Shown: positions 17,661 to 27,294, counted from the first letter of the stretch. The stretch is DNA of 64,000 bases from Coriobacteriaceae bacterium AF08-21 (GCA_027687465.1 JAQCQR010000008.1:54236-118235); one strand, 5' to 3'. Numbers and translations: made by a program. Notes: generated from the letters alone by a model not told the origin.

Positions 17661-18680
17661 GTGGGAACCGCGATCGACATGGCATTTGACGGCGCGACGC
17701 TTGCCGCCTGTCCGCTCTCGGCGCTGGTACTCTCGTTTGCCTTCTACGGTTTTTGCGGCTGGGTATGGGAGTCGACAGTCTGCGCCATGCTCAACCACGG
17801 ACGCTTTGCCAACAGCGGCTTTTTGCTAGGGCCGTGTTGTCCCATCTACGGTGCGGGCGGCATCGCGTGCTGGTTGCTGCTGCGTGGAATCCCAGACGCC
17901 TCGAGCCAGTTTGTCGCTGCCGCGCTCGTATGCAGCGTGATCGAATATAGTGTGGGCGTGCTGTTGGAAAAAACGACGGGTGCCCGGTTTTGGGATTACT
18001 CGCATCTGCCGTTTAACCTGCACGGACGCATCTGCCTGTACTGGGCCTGCGCGTTTGGCTTGGGTGCGTTGTGTATTTGCCGTTTAGTGGAGCCGGCATT
18101 GCTGGGGCTGCTTGGCCATCTGCCGGTGCTGATTGTGCGGCTGTCCGCCTTTATCGTCGCGGTCGCGATGATGGTCGATGCGGTGTGCTCGTTGGCCAGC
18201 TGGCGCCGCCTGTCCGATCAGCTTGAGCGTGTGCGTGCCGACCTTGCCGACCGCATCAATGAGTCGCTTGCCGACGCCTCCGACTCTATGCTCGAACGTA
18301 TTCCCGATTCGGCGATCGACTCGGTGGCGCAGACGCATATCCGCGGTCGCGCCGTTAACGCTTGGCTGGCCGAGCTGGGCGACGCGGCGCTCGATGCCCT
18401 GCGCGAGAAGGCTTCGATGCCGACGTTTATCTCGGATGGTGCTCGCGGCCTGGCGCTCGCTGCCCGCCGCGTTGCCGATGTCGCGCCGAGCATGCCGCGT
18501 CCGTCGCTCAGTCGTCGCCTTGCCGGCAAGCGCATGAGCCGTCCGGTGCCGAGTGTGTCGCTCAGCCGTCGTGACCTGCGCTTCTTTAACGCCTTCCCGC
18601 GTCTGCGCATCAATCGCTACGAGGGCGTCATCCGAGCTACCGACCTCCGCGACCGAGCCCGCGAGCTGTTCCGGCGCTAG
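17661..18680 (+). CDS. CmpB-like putative ABC transporter permease
   Basis: A 339-residue protein whose first 180 residues match the PF06541-type (ABC_trans_CmpB) membrane family: FYGFCGWVWES near residue 32 and GFLLGPCCPIYG near 55, with about five membrane segments. The C-terminal 150 residues are soluble, helical and Arg-rich. Translation starts at GTG 17661 with the AGAGGAGAGG site overlapping the end of the HD gene. Function in this family is not established despite its name; no ATPase partner is adjacent. Confidence 0.7.
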   Translation: MGTAIDMAFDGATLAACPLSALVLSFAFYGFCGWVWESTVCAMLNHGRFANSGFLLGPCCPIYGAGGIACWLLLRGIPDASSQFVAAALVCSVIEYSVGVLLEKTTGARFWDYSHLPFNLHGRICLYWACAFGLGALCICRLVEPALLGLLGHLPVLIVRLSAFIVAVAMMVDAVCSLASWRRLSDQLERVRADLADRINESLADASDSMLERIPDSAIDSVAQTHIRGRAVNAWLAELGDAALDALREKASMPTFISDGARGLALAARRVADVAPSMPRPSLSRRLAGKRMSRPVPSVSLSRRDLRFFNAFPRLRINRYEGVIRATDLRDRARELFRR

Positions 18681-18877
18681 CCAGAGCGGAGCCAAGCGCG
18701 CCCTTCTCGTTCGCACGTTTCCCGTTCGTTTCGCGCCCGTTGCCGCGCCGTTTCCAAGATTGCGGCACCGTTTCCATTCGACAACGCAGCGTTTAACAAC
18801 GCCGTATCTGGTCTACACCAGTTGCCCCTCGGCCGCATTATGGGCGCCGACAACGTTCATGCGACCAAGGGGGACGA

Positions 18878-20155
18878 ATGTACGATACGGGATCGACAAC
18901 GTTTATGCTCATCTGCACCATGCTCGTGTTTTTAATGACACCGGGCCTGGCGTTTTTCTATGGCGGTCTGTCTAGGCGCAAAAATGTCATCAACACCATG
19001 CTTATGTGCTTTGGCGCCATTGGCCTGGTTGGTGTGCTGTGGATTGTTGCCGGCTGGTCGCTGGCCTACGGCGGCGACGGCTCGAGTCCGTTTATTGGAG
19101 GCCTTGACCAGTTGCTGTGCCTACCGGTGCTCAACCAGGTGCTGCAGGCGGCCGAGGGCAATGCCGCGGGCGGTGCCGTCTACCCTCAGATCATCAACAT
19201 CGCCTTCCAGATGGCGTTTGCCATGATCACCGCCGCTATCGTTACGGGCAGTCTGGCAGGCCGCGTTAAGTTTGGTGCCATGACGGCCTTCCTGGGCATT
19301 TGGCTGCTCGTGGTCTATGCGCCGCTCGCCCACATGGTTTGGGGCGGCGATGGTTCCTTTATCGGCGACATCATCGGCGCGCTCGACTTTGCCGGCGGCG
19401 ACGTGGTACACATTTCGTCTGGTCTCACGGGCCTGATTCTCTGCTTAATGCTCGGCCGTCGTCGCGGCTTTGGCATGGTGAGCTACCGTCCGCATAACGT
19501 GCCGTTTGTGGCGCTGGGCGCCGGTCTACTTTGGTTTGGTTGGTTTGGCTTTAACGGCGGCAGCGAGTTTAAGGCCGACGCCGTGGCGGCACTCGCCATC
19601 CTCAACACCGTGACGGCCAGCGCGGCGGGCATGGTCTCGTGGCTTGCCGTCGAGCGCGTGCACACCGGTCGTCCCACGCTGGTGGGCGCCAGCACCGGTC
19701 TGGTTGCGGGCCTTGTGGTGGTCACGCCGGGCGCGGGCTTTGTCGAGCCGTGGGCGGCGCTGGTCATGGGCCTGATCGTCTCTCCCGTCTGTTACCTGGC
19801 CATCAGCCATCTCAAGACCAAGTTCGGCTACGACGATGCGCTCGACGCGTTTGGCTGCCATGGTATCGGCGGCATCTTGGGCGGCGTGCTCACGGGCCTG
19901 TTCTGCGTGCCGGAGCTTTCGTGGACCGGTAAGGGCGGCCTGTTCTACACGGGTGACATGTCGCTGCTCATCTCGCAAATCCTGGGCATTGTGGTGACGG
20001 TCGCTATTGTGCTGGTGCTCGACTTGGTGATTGCCGCGGTGGTCAAGGCGCTGTTCCGCGGCAGCCTGCGCGTGGACGAGGCCGATGAGGCGCTGGGCTT
20101 GGATGCGAGTCAGCACGGCGAGAGCGCATATCCTTCTTTCTCGGGACTCGATTAG
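18878..20155 (+). CDS. amt: ammonium transporter
   Basis: A 425-residue Amt/Rh channel for ammonium uptake with eleven predicted membrane segments. Family signatures include the FYGGL(S)RRKN loop, the pore histidine in DVVHISSG, the second pore histidine in FGCHGIGGI, and WFGFNGGS. There is no long N-terminal signal extension. The P-II gene follows 157 bases downstream, with a long hairpin in between, the classical amtB-glnK pairing reflecting nitrogen control. Confidence 0.95.
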   Translation: MYDTGSTTFMLICTMLVFLMTPGLAFFYGGLSRRKNVINTMLMCFGAIGLVGVLWIVAGWSLAYGGDGSSPFIGGLDQLLCLPVLNQVLQAAEGNAAGGAVYPQIINIAFQMAFAMITAAIVTGSLAGRVKFGAMTAFLGIWLLVVYAPLAHMVWGGDGSFIGDIIGALDFAGGDVVHISSGLTGLILCLMLGRRRGFGMVSYRPHNVPFVALGAGLLWFGWFGFNGGSEFKADAVAALAILNTVTASAAGMVSWLAVERVHTGRPTLVGASTGLVAGLVVVTPGAGFVEPWAALVMGLIVSPVCYLAISHLKTKFGYDDALDAFGCHGIGGILGGVLTGLFCVPELSWTGKGGLFYTGDMSLLISQILGIVVTVAIVLVLDLVIAAVVKALFRGSLRVDEADEALGLDASQHGESAYPSFSGLD

Positions 20156-20156
20156 C

Positions 20157-20266
20157 GGCACGGCTTTCCCGGGCACCCGACCTTGCCCCTCAAACCGTCG
20201 CTTGCGTACCGAAGTACGCGGCGCTCCTCTTTCGGGGCAATCTCGGGCACCTGGAAAACCCGTGCC
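20157..20266. repeat. 110-base nested intergenic hairpin between amt and glnK
   Basis: Outer arms begin GGCACGG (20157-20163) and end CCGTGCC (20260-20266), continuing inward as TTTCC/GGAAA, GGGCACCCGA/TCGGGCACC and TTGCCCC/GGGGCAA, around an inner GCGTAC-CGAA-GTACGC stem (20204-20219). Nearly the whole amt-glnK gap is one imperfect palindrome. Same architecture as 51348-51546 and 53738-53881, with unrelated sequence. Confidence 0.75.
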
Positions 20267-20311
20267 ACATGAATGGGCGGTTCATTTCTTTATTGAAGAG
20301 AGGAATTCACT

Positions 20312-20650
20312 ATGAAGAAGATTACGGCGATTGTTCGTGCCGAGAAGCTTGAGGTTCTTAAAGATGCGCTGTTTGCTGCTGATGTTCGCGGTATGACTAT
20401 CAACCAGGTGCAGGGCTGCGGCGCGCAACATGGCTGGAAGGAATACGTGCGCGGCAACGAGTTGCTTGTCAACACGATCCCTAAGGTGCAGTTCATCCTC
20501 ATCTGCGCCGATGAACATGTCGACGGCATTGTCGAGATCATCTGCAACGCTGCTCGCACCGGTGCCGTCGGAGACGGCAAGATTTGGGTCGAGCCGGTCG
20601 AGGAAGTTATCCGCATCCGTACCGGCGAACATGGCCCTGCCGCGGTGTAG
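20312..20650 (+). CDS. glnK: P-II nitrogen regulatory protein
   Basis: A 112-residue trimeric signal transducer that binds ATP/ADP and 2-oxoglutarate and gates the ammonium channel. The T-loop carries the modifiable Tyr in KEYVRGNE, and the C-terminal GDGKIWVEPVEEVIRIRTGE is the P-II signature. The loop sequence preceding the Tyr (GCGAQHGW) departs from the GRQKGH consensus. Located just after amt, which points to GlnK rather than GlnB. Whether it is uridylylated, adenylylated or unmodified cannot be told. Confidence 0.9.
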   Translation: MKKITAIVRAEKLEVLKDALFAADVRGMTINQVQGCGAQHGWKEYVRGNELLVNTIPKVQFILICADEHVDGIVEIICNAARTGAVGDGKIWVEPVEEVIRIRTGEHGPAAV

Positions 20651-20666
20651 GACAATCTTTCGCCCG

Positions 20667-20696
20667 ACGGGCGTGCCTCTCTTGGGGCGCGCCCGT
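20667..20696 (+). terminator. terminator after glnK
   Basis: ACGGGCGTGCC (20667-20677) / GGCGCGCCCGT (20686-20696), one mismatch, tail TCTCGTC without a T run. Plausible but imperfect. Confidence 0.5.
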
Positions 20697-20737
20697 TCTC
20701 GTCTACAATATCGTGCAGACGAAGGAGAGGCACGCCC

Positions 20738-21595
20738 ATGATCAAGATGTTTGCGAGTGACTTAGACGGAACGCTGCTGAACGCCCTGCACGAGGCGGAT
20801 GGGACCATCCGCCGTGCCATCCGCGAGCTGACCGAGGCTGACTTGCATGTGGTTCCCGCGACCGGGCGCTCGACGTTGCCAATCGGCGAGCATGGCTTTA
20901 CGGGGCTGGCGATCGATGCCTGCTGCTCTAACGGCTCCATCGTGCGCGACAGTCATGGCGAGGTGCTCAAAACCTGGACCATCGACCCGCAGGTTACCGA
21001 GGAGCTGCTCAAGGCGTTCCCGGATATCTGCTTTGATTGCTCCACGCCCGATGGCATGTTCTCGAGCGGTTCGTTCGAGATGCATCAGGCGGGCTTTAAA
21101 AAGGACAGCCCCATCAAGCGTATTGTGATGCGCGGCATGCGTGCGCGTGGCGGCTATCACGAGGAACAGTATTTCGACCAGTCGATCGGCGATATCTTGC
21201 GTCACGATGTATGCAAGATCAATTGTCGCGTGACCTCGCCCGAGCTGGAGCGCGATCTTAAGGCATATTTGGCCGAACGATCGGACCGCGTGGTCAACGC
21301 GCCGTTCGATCCGGTGATGTTCGAGATCACGGACGTGGCGTGCAACAAGGGCGAGAGTGTTGCCTGGCTGGCGGGTTACTACGGCATTGCCGAGGACGAG
21401 GTGGCGGTCTACGGCGACGGCGGCAACGACATTGCCATGCTCAAACGCTTCCGCCACAGTTATGCGACCAAAAACGGCAGCGATGCAGCCAAGGCCGCCG
21501 CAGGCGCGACTATCGGCAGCTGCATGACCCACGCCGTTCCCAAGCACATGCTCGCCACCATGCGCAAGCAAAACTCCCGCACCGTCATCGAATAA
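20738..21595 (+). CDS. Cof-type HAD family hydrolase
   Basis: A 285-residue HAD-superfamily phosphatase, Cof/subclass IIB. Motif I DLDGTLL (Asp9, Asp11), motif II in the VPATGRS region, a cap domain of mixed alpha/beta, and motif IV GDGGNDIAML. Expected to dephosphorylate sugar phosphates or similar metabolites; the substrate is not identifiable. Ribosome site AGGAGAGG. The downstream TetR-type gene has its own promoter region. Confidence 0.85.
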   Translation: MIKMFASDLDGTLLNALHEADGTIRRAIRELTEADLHVVPATGRSTLPIGEHGFTGLAIDACCSNGSIVRDSHGEVLKTWTIDPQVTEELLKAFPDICFDCSTPDGMFSSGSFEMHQAGFKKDSPIKRIVMRGMRARGGYHEEQYFDQSIGDILRHDVCKINCRVTSPELERDLKAYLAERSDRVVNAPFDPVMFEITDVACNKGESVAWLAGYYGIAEDEVAVYGDGGNDIAMLKRFRHSYATKNGSDAAKAAAGATIGSCMTHAVPKHMLATMRKQNSRTVIE

Positions 21596-21651
21596 TGTGA
21601 CCAAGGGACTGCGCTTTTGCCACAATCTAAATATTGCCTTTACGTGTTGAT

Positions 21652-21687
21652 GCACACGGTGTGCAATAATACTCGCACTGTGCAATA
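21652..21687. promoter_or_regulatory. candidate operator of the TetR-like regulator
   Basis: Perfect dyad GCACACGGTGTGC (21652-21664) plus two TGTGCAATA repeats (21660-21668 and 21679-21687), 30-60 bases before the regulator start. TetR proteins usually bind such dyads and repress their own operon. Inferred from symmetry and position. Confidence 0.45.
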
Positions 21688-21716
21688 GCGCACAGGCTGA
21701 GTAACAAGGAGGACGC

Positions 21717-22427
21717 TTGTCCCAGCTCGAGAAATGCGATCGCCGGTCCCTTCGCTCGCAGCGTGCCCTTCGCCAGGCACTTGCCAACGAGCTTGCCGAA
21801 AGCGGTGACCTTTCGCGCATTAATGTCGCGTCGCTCACCGAGCGCGCTGGCCTTACGCGCCGCACGTTCTATTCGCACTACCGCGATATCCCCGACTTTA
21901 TCAATCAAATCGAGGACGGCTTGCTGGCCGAGATCCGTGAGCGCATTGAGCTCATCACCGCAGCTCAGCTGCCTGATCTCTATCACAACATCGATGAGCT
22001 CGAGCCGGCGCCCGGTTCGGTTGAGCTGCTGCGTTATCTTGCGGCCAACCGCGACTTAATCGGTGCGCTGCTGGGTCCGGGCGGCGACCAGGCCTTCATT
22101 AAAAGGATCATCGACACCGCGCGTGAGGCTGTGGTGCCGCGTGCGCAGACGGGCATTTTGGGCCTGGCGCTGGGCACGTTCTTTGACTACTACGTCACCT
22201 ACGTCGTGAGTGCCGAGGTCGGCCTGATTCAGCGCTGGTTTGAGCGTGGGCTCACCGAATCGCCCGAGGCCATGGCGCGCATTATGACGGTGCTCGCTTT
22301 TGTGCGCCCCGGCGACCTGTATGGCCAACCCATCGATATCAACGTGCCGGAATACGGCATGAAGCTATTGAACTTGCAGCTCGAGGACGCGGCCGACACC
22401 GTCGCAACCGTCGAGTCCAACAACTAA
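21717..22427 (+). CDS. TetR/AcrR-type transcriptional regulator
   Basis: A 236-residue regulator with an N-terminal helix-turn-helix at about residues 12-60 (NVASLTERAGLTRRTFYSHYRDIPDF) and a helical C-terminal ligand domain. Start is TTG 21717, with AAGGAGG 5 bases upstream; no ATG is suitably placed. The giant dehydratase-activase gene starts 12 bases after its stop, so it heads that operon and probably controls it, with the dyad at 21652 as a candidate site. Confidence 0.8.
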   Translation: MSQLEKCDRRSLRSQRALRQALANELAESGDLSRINVASLTERAGLTRRTFYSHYRDIPDFINQIEDGLLAEIRERIELITAAQLPDLYHNIDELEPAPGSVELLRYLAANRDLIGALLGPGGDQAFIKRIIDTAREAVVPRAQTGILGLALGTFFDYYVTYVVSAEVGLIQRWFERGLTESPEAMARIMTVLAFVRPGDLYGQPIDINVPEYGMKLLNLQLEDAADTVATVESNN

Positions 22428-22438
22428 GAGGAGAGACA

Positions 22439-25400
22439 ATGAGCAAACTCGTCGAGGGCATCAAGGACCGTGTGGTCGCTGCCGCACGCGAGGCCGCGCC
22501 CGCCGTGGTGGACGCTGCGCAGAAGGCCGCGACCGCTGCTGCCGAGAAAGTTGCCGAGGCTGTTGCCGATGCCAAGAACGCGGCAGGGGAGACGCTCACC
22601 GCTGGCGCAGCCACGCCCAACGTTGCCGAGTCCGTAACCGCCATCGCTGCCCACGCCCCCGAAGGCGCGATCTTCAACCCCGAGGCCGCCCGCGGCAACC
22701 TGCACCTGGGCATCGACGTGGGCTCCACCACCGTTAAGCTCGCCGTGCTCAACGACGACAACCAGATCGTCTACGCCAAGTACCAGCGCCACCACACCGA
22801 CGTCCGTGCCTGCGCCCGCGACCTGTTCGAGGGTGCTGCGACCGTGCTGCCGACGGCCCAGATGACCTGCGCCATTACCGGCTCGGGCGGTCTGCTGCTT
22901 TCCCAATGGCTCGACCTAGAGTTTGTCCAGGAAGTCATCGCCAGCAAGCGCGCCGTCGAGACCCTCATCCCGGCCACCGACGTCGCCATCGAGTTGGGCG
23001 GCGAGGACGCCAAGATCATCTACTTCGATAACGGCATCGAGCAGCGCATGAACGGCACCTGCGCCGGCGGTACGGGCGCGTTCATCGACCAGATGGCAAC
23101 CCTGCTCCATACCGATGCCAGCGGCCTCAACGAGCTCGCGGCCAACGCCACCACCATCTATCCCATCGCCAGCCGCTGCGGCGTTTTTGCCAAGACCGAC
23201 GTGCAGCCGCTGCTCAATGAGGGCGCCCGCCCCGAGGACGTGGCCGCCTCCATCTTCCAGGCCGTCGTGACCCAGACCATCTCGGGCCTGGCGTGCGGCC
23301 GTCCCATCCGCGGCAACGTCGCCTTCCTGGGCGGCCCGCTGCAGTATCTCTCCGAGCTGCGCCACCGCTTCTACCTCACGCTCAACCTGGACGAGGAGCA
23401 CCGTATCGTGCCCCAAAACGCTCACCTGTTTGTGGCGAGCGGCGCCGCCATGGCGCACGAGTCCAACAAGCTCAGCACGTTCCCGCAGCTCATCGAGGCC
23501 ATTGATGCCCTGGGTGACACACAGGGTGCCGAGGTCGAACGTCTGGATCCGCTCTTTGCCACCGACGAGGACTTTGCCGAGTTCAAGGGTCGCCACGACC
23601 AGGAAGTCGTCCCCAAGGGCAAGCTCGACGGCTACACCGGCCGCGTGTTCATTGGCATCGACGCCGGCTCCACCACCATGAAGGCCGCACTTGTGGGCGA
23701 GGACGGTCAGCTGCTGCACACTTGGTATGGCAACAACAACGGTGACATCCTGGGCACGGCCAAGGTTATCATGGCCGATTTCTACAACCACATTCCTGCA
23801 GGCTGCACCATCGGCCACGTGACCACCACGGGCTACGGCGAGGCGCTGCTCATCGAGGCCCTCAAGGCTGACTCCGGCGAGATCGAGACCGTTGCGCACC
23901 TGCGCGGCGCCAAGGCGTTCCTGCCCGGCGTCGAGTTTATTCTGGACATCGGCGGCCAGGACATGAAGTGCCTGCGCGTCAAGGACGGCGTCATCGAGCA
24001 CATCATGCTCAACGAGGCCTGCTCATCGGGCTGCGGCAGCTTTATCGAGAGCTTCGCCGTGTCCATGAACATGGACGTGCGCGCGTTCGCCGATGCCGCC
24101 ATCCATGCCAAGGCCCCGGTCGATTTGGGCAGCCGCTGCACGGTCTTTATGAACTCGCGCGTCAAGCAGGCGCAAAAGGAAGGTGCCACGGTGGGCGACA
24201 TCGCGGCCGGCCTGTCCTATTCCGTCATCAAGAATGCCCTGTTCAAGGTCATTAAGCTGCGCGACCCCAAGGAGATCGGCAGCCAGGTGATCGTTCAGGG
24301 CGGCACCTTTATGTCCGACGCCACGTTGCGCGCGTTTGAGCAGCTCACCGGCGTTCATGCCGTGCGTCCCGACATCGCCGGCTGCATGGGCGCCTATGGT
24401 GCGGCCCTGCTCGCCCGCGATCGCGCCGGCGCCGACGGCACCTCGACCATCCTTTCGGCCGAGGACATCGCGCACCTCACCGTGACGCAAAAGCATGTCC
24501 GCTGCGGCCGTTGCTCCAACAACTGCCAGCTCACCGTCAACGACTTTGGCGGCGGCAGGCGCTTCATTACCGGTAACCGCTGCGAGAAGGGTGCCGGCCA
24601 CAAAAAGCAAAAGACCGAGGCGCCCAACCTCTTCAAAAAGAAGAACGATCTGCTCTTTAACCGCGAGGTGCTGAGCCCCGACGAGGCCCCGCGCGGCACC
24701 GTCGGCATCCCGCGCGCGCTCAACATGTACGAGAACTACCCCTTCTGGCACGCGTTCTTTACGCGCTTGGGCTTTAGCGTGCAGCTGTCCGACCAGTCGA
24801 GCAAAAAGACCTACCAGGCGGGCATCGAGTCCATGCCGTCCGAGAGCGTGTGCTACCCGGCAAAGATGAGCCACGGCCATGTGATGAACCTTATCGACCG
24901 CGATGTCGACTTTATCTGGATGCCGTGCGTGCGCTGGGAGCGCAAGGAGGACCCGACGGCCGGTAACTGCTACAACTGCCCCATCGTCATGAGCTACCCC
25001 ACGGCGTTGGCGCTCAATATCGATGAGATTCGCGAGCAGAATATCGAGTTCCTGTACCCGTTTGTGCCCTATCATGACAAGACCGAGCTCAAGCGCCGTC
25101 TGTACCAGGTGCTCGCCGTCGACCGTGTGGCCGATGCGCAAGCCGGTCGCGGTCGCGTGCGTGGGCCCAAGATCACGCGTTCCGAGGTCGATGCCGCCGT
25201 CAACGCCGCCTTTGAGGCCGATGCGCGTTTCCACGAGGACATCCAGACCATGGGCGAGGAGGCTCTTAAGTGGGTCGAGGACCACGGCGGTCACGGCATC
25301 GTGCTCGCCGGTCGTCCCTACCATAACGACCCCGAGATCAACCACGCCCTGCCCGAGCTTATCTCGAGCTTTGGCTTTGCGGTCTTTACCGAGGATTCGC

Positions 25401-27229
25401 TCGCGCATCTGGTAAAGCCCGAGCGTCCGATTCGCGTCGTCGACCAGTGGATGTACCACAGCCGCCTGTACGCCGTCGCTCGTTTTGTGACGATGCGCAA
25501 CGACCTGGACCTGATCCAGCTCAACTCCTTCGGCTGCGGCTTGGACGCCCTGACCACCGACCAGGTGCAGGAGATCCTGGAAGCCAGCGGCAAGATTTAC
25601 ACCGTGCTCAAGATCGACGAGGTGTCCAACCTGGGTGCCGCGCGCATCCGCATCCGCTCGCTCATGGCCGCGCTTAAGGACCAGGAGGCCGAGCGCTTGG
25701 CCGAGGCCACGGCCGCGGGCGAGGCTTACGAGCAGGGCGATGCCGCGCCGGTGGCGCCCTCCACGGATGCCCCCGCGTTCGCGAGCCGCAAGTACACGTT
25801 TGAGGCTCAGCGCGAGAGTGCTTCGACCGCATGGCCGAAGGTGCCCTTTACCGAGCAGATGCGCGACGAGGGCTACACCATCCTGTGCCCGCAGATGGCG
25901 CCGATCCACTTTGACCTGGTCAAAGAGGTGTTCCGCGGTGCCGGCTACAACTTGGAGCTGCTGCCCTCGACCGATCACGACGCCGTCGAGGCCGGCCTGC
26001 GCTATGTGAACAATGACATCTGCTATCCGTCGATCCTGGTGACGGGCCAGATCATGGAGGCCATCGAGAGCGGTCGGTACGACCTGTCCAAGACGGCCGT
26101 GGTCATCAGTCAGACCGGCGGCGGCTGCCGTGCTACCAACTACATCGCGCTCATTCGCAAAGCCCTGCGCGAGAGCGGTCACCCCGAGATCCCCGTGATC
26201 TCGCTTTCGGCCGTGGCGCTGGGCGAGGACAACCCCGGCTTCAAGCTGACGCCGGCGCTGCTTAAGCAGGCAGTCTACGCGGTGCTCTTTGGCGACGTGA
26301 TGATGCAGATGCTCTATCGCTGCCGCCCGTACGAGGCCACGCCCGGTGCCGCCAACGCGCTCTACGAGGAGTACATGGCACGAGCCCGCAAGCTGGCGCC
26401 CAAGTTTAACCGTCACAACTACACCAAGCTGTGCCGCGAGGCCATCCGCGCGTTCGACACCATGCCGCTCGTGGGCGAGGGCACCAAGCCACGTGTGGGC
26501 GTGGTCGGCGAGATCTTGGTCAAGTTCCATCCCACGGCCAACAACCACGTGGTCGACGTTATCGAGCGCGAGGGCTGCGAGGCCGTGGTGCCGGGCCTGC
26601 TCGACTTCTTCCTGTACTCCATGAGCAACGCCGAGCTGCAGAAAGACGAGCTGGGAAGTTCTGCCACTACGCGCGCGGGCATGCAAGCGCTTATTAAGCT
26701 CGTGGACTGGATGCGTACACCGGTGGAGGAGCTGCTCGAAAAGTCCGAGCGCTTTGAGGTACCCGAGCGCATCGGCACCATGGCGGACAAGGCCCGCACG
26801 GTGCTTTCGGTGTGCAACAACATGGGCGAGGGCTGGTTGCTCACGGCCGAGATGCTCGACCTGATTGATCACGGCGCGCCCAACATCATCTGCACGCAGC
26901 CCTTCGCGTGCCTGCCCAACCACGTGGTGGGCAAGGCCGTGATCAAGGAGCTGCGCCGCCAGCACCCCGAGAGCAACATCGTCGCGGTGGACTACGACCC
27001 TGGTGCGTCCGAGGTCAACCAGCTCAACCGCATCAAGCTCATGATTAGCGTGGCGAAGGAGAACATGCGCGCCGGCAAGGGCTTTAAGCTCGAGAAGGTG
27101 GCGCCGCTCGCGATGGACGAGGTCACCGGCCAGATGCGCGCCCACGATGGCTGCGTGAGCTGCGGACCGGCCAGCGAGGAGGCCGTTGCATCGGTCGTCA
27201 AGCGTCTGGGACGCGGCATTAAGAAGTAG
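22439..27229 (+). CDS. 2-hydroxyacyl-CoA dehydratase activase-type fused protein
   Basis: A 1596-residue cytosolic fusion. Residues 1-85 are an Ala-rich helical extension. Two BcrAD/BadFG ATPase domains begin at GIDVGSTT (91-98) and about residue 406 (GIDAGSTT); both carry the Cys motifs of the activator [4Fe-4S] site (CAGGTGAFID, CSSGCGSFIE). A Cys cluster HVRCGRCSNNC lies near 686, followed by a DUF2229 region and a C-terminal region resembling the dehydratase HgdB subunit. Such giant proteins occur in many anaerobes; the substrate is unknown. Co-transcribed with the TetR gene. Its 3' end and terminator are duplicated in decayed form at 32437-32775. Confidence 0.85.
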   Translation: MSKLVEGIKDRVVAAAREAAPAVVDAAQKAATAAAEKVAEAVADAKNAAGETLTAGAATPNVAESVTAIAAHAPEGAIFNPEAARGNLHLGIDVGSTTVKLAVLNDDNQIVYAKYQRHHTDVRACARDLFEGAATVLPTAQMTCAITGSGGLLLSQWLDLEFVQEVIASKRAVETLIPATDVAIELGGEDAKIIYFDNGIEQRMNGTCAGGTGAFIDQMATLLHTDASGLNELAANATTIYPIASRCGVFAKTDVQPLLNEGARPEDVAASIFQAVVTQTISGLACGRPIRGNVAFLGGPLQYLSELRHRFYLTLNLDEEHRIVPQNAHLFVASGAAMAHESNKLSTFPQLIEAIDALGDTQGAEVERLDPLFATDEDFAEFKGRHDQEVVPKGKLDGYTGRVFIGIDAGSTTMKAALVGEDGQLLHTWYGNNNGDILGTAKVIMADFYNHIPAGCTIGHVTTTGYGEALLIEALKADSGEIETVAHLRGAKAFLPGVEFILDIGGQDMKCLRVKDGVIEHIMLNEACSSGCGSFIESFAVSMNMDVRAFADAAIHAKAPVDLGSRCTVFMNSRVKQAQKEGATVGDIAAGLSYSVIKNALFKVIKLRDPKEIGSQVIVQGGTFMSDATLRAFEQLTGVHAVRPDIAGCMGAYGAALLARDRAGADGTSTILSAEDIAHLTVTQKHVRCGRCSNNCQLTVNDFGGGRRFITGNRCEKGAGHKKQKTEAPNLFKKKNDLLFNREVLSPDEAPRGTVGIPRALNMYENYPFWHAFFTRLGFSVQLSDQSSKKTYQAGIESMPSESVCYPAKMSHGHVMNLIDRDVDFIWMPCVRWERKEDPTAGNCYNCPIVMSYPTALALNIDEIREQNIEFLYPFVPYHDKTELKRRLYQVLAVDRVADAQAGRGRVRGPKITRSEVDAAVNAAFEADARFHEDIQTMGEEALKWVEDHGGHGIVLAGRPYHNDPEINHALPELISSFGFAVFTEDSLAHLVKPERPIRVVDQWMYHSRLYAVARFVTMRNDLDLIQLNSFGCGLDALTTDQVQEILEASGKIYTVLKIDEVSNLGAARIRIRSLMAALKDQEAERLAEATAAGEAYEQGDAAPVAPSTDAPAFASRKYTFEAQRESASTAWPKVPFTEQMRDEGYTILCPQMAPIHFDLVKEVFRGAGYNLELLPSTDHDAVEAGLRYVNNDICYPSILVTGQIMEAIESGRYDLSKTAVVISQTGGGCRATNYIALIRKALRESGHPEIPVISLSAVALGEDNPGFKLTPALLKQAVYAVLFGDVMMQMLYRCRPYEATPGAANALYEEYMARARKLAPKFNRHNYTKLCREAIRAFDTMPLVGEGTKPRVGVVGEILVKFHPTANNHVVDVIEREGCEAVVPGLLDFFLYSMSNAELQKDELGSSATTRAGMQALIKLVDWMRTPVEELLEKSERFEVPERIGTMADKARTVLSVCNNMGEGWLLTAEMLDLIDHGAPNIICTQPFACLPNHVVGKAVIKELRRQHPESNIVAVDYDPGASEVNQLNRIKLMISVAKENMRAGKGFKLEKVAPLAMDEVTGQMRAHDGCVSCGPASEEAVASVVKRLGRGIKK

Positions 27230-27257
27230 TTGGCCTGCTTTGGGCTAGATATGAGGC

Positions 27258-27294
27258 AAACGGGTGGTAGCCGTGCCGGCTACCACCCGTTTTT
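27258..27294 (+). terminator. terminator of the giant activase gene
   Basis: Perfect 15-bp stem AAACGGGTGGTAGCC (27258-27272) / GGCTACCACCCGTTT (27278-27292), then TT. A degraded copy exists at about 32671-32709. The rest of 27230-27519 holds no gene. Confidence 0.9.

Noticed and set aside
24023-27145. A 1040-residue open frame on the minus strand opposite the giant activase gene
   Set aside because: High-GC coding DNA with strong third-position bias leaves long open antisense frames. The plus-strand protein has clear domains and motifs; the antisense one has none.
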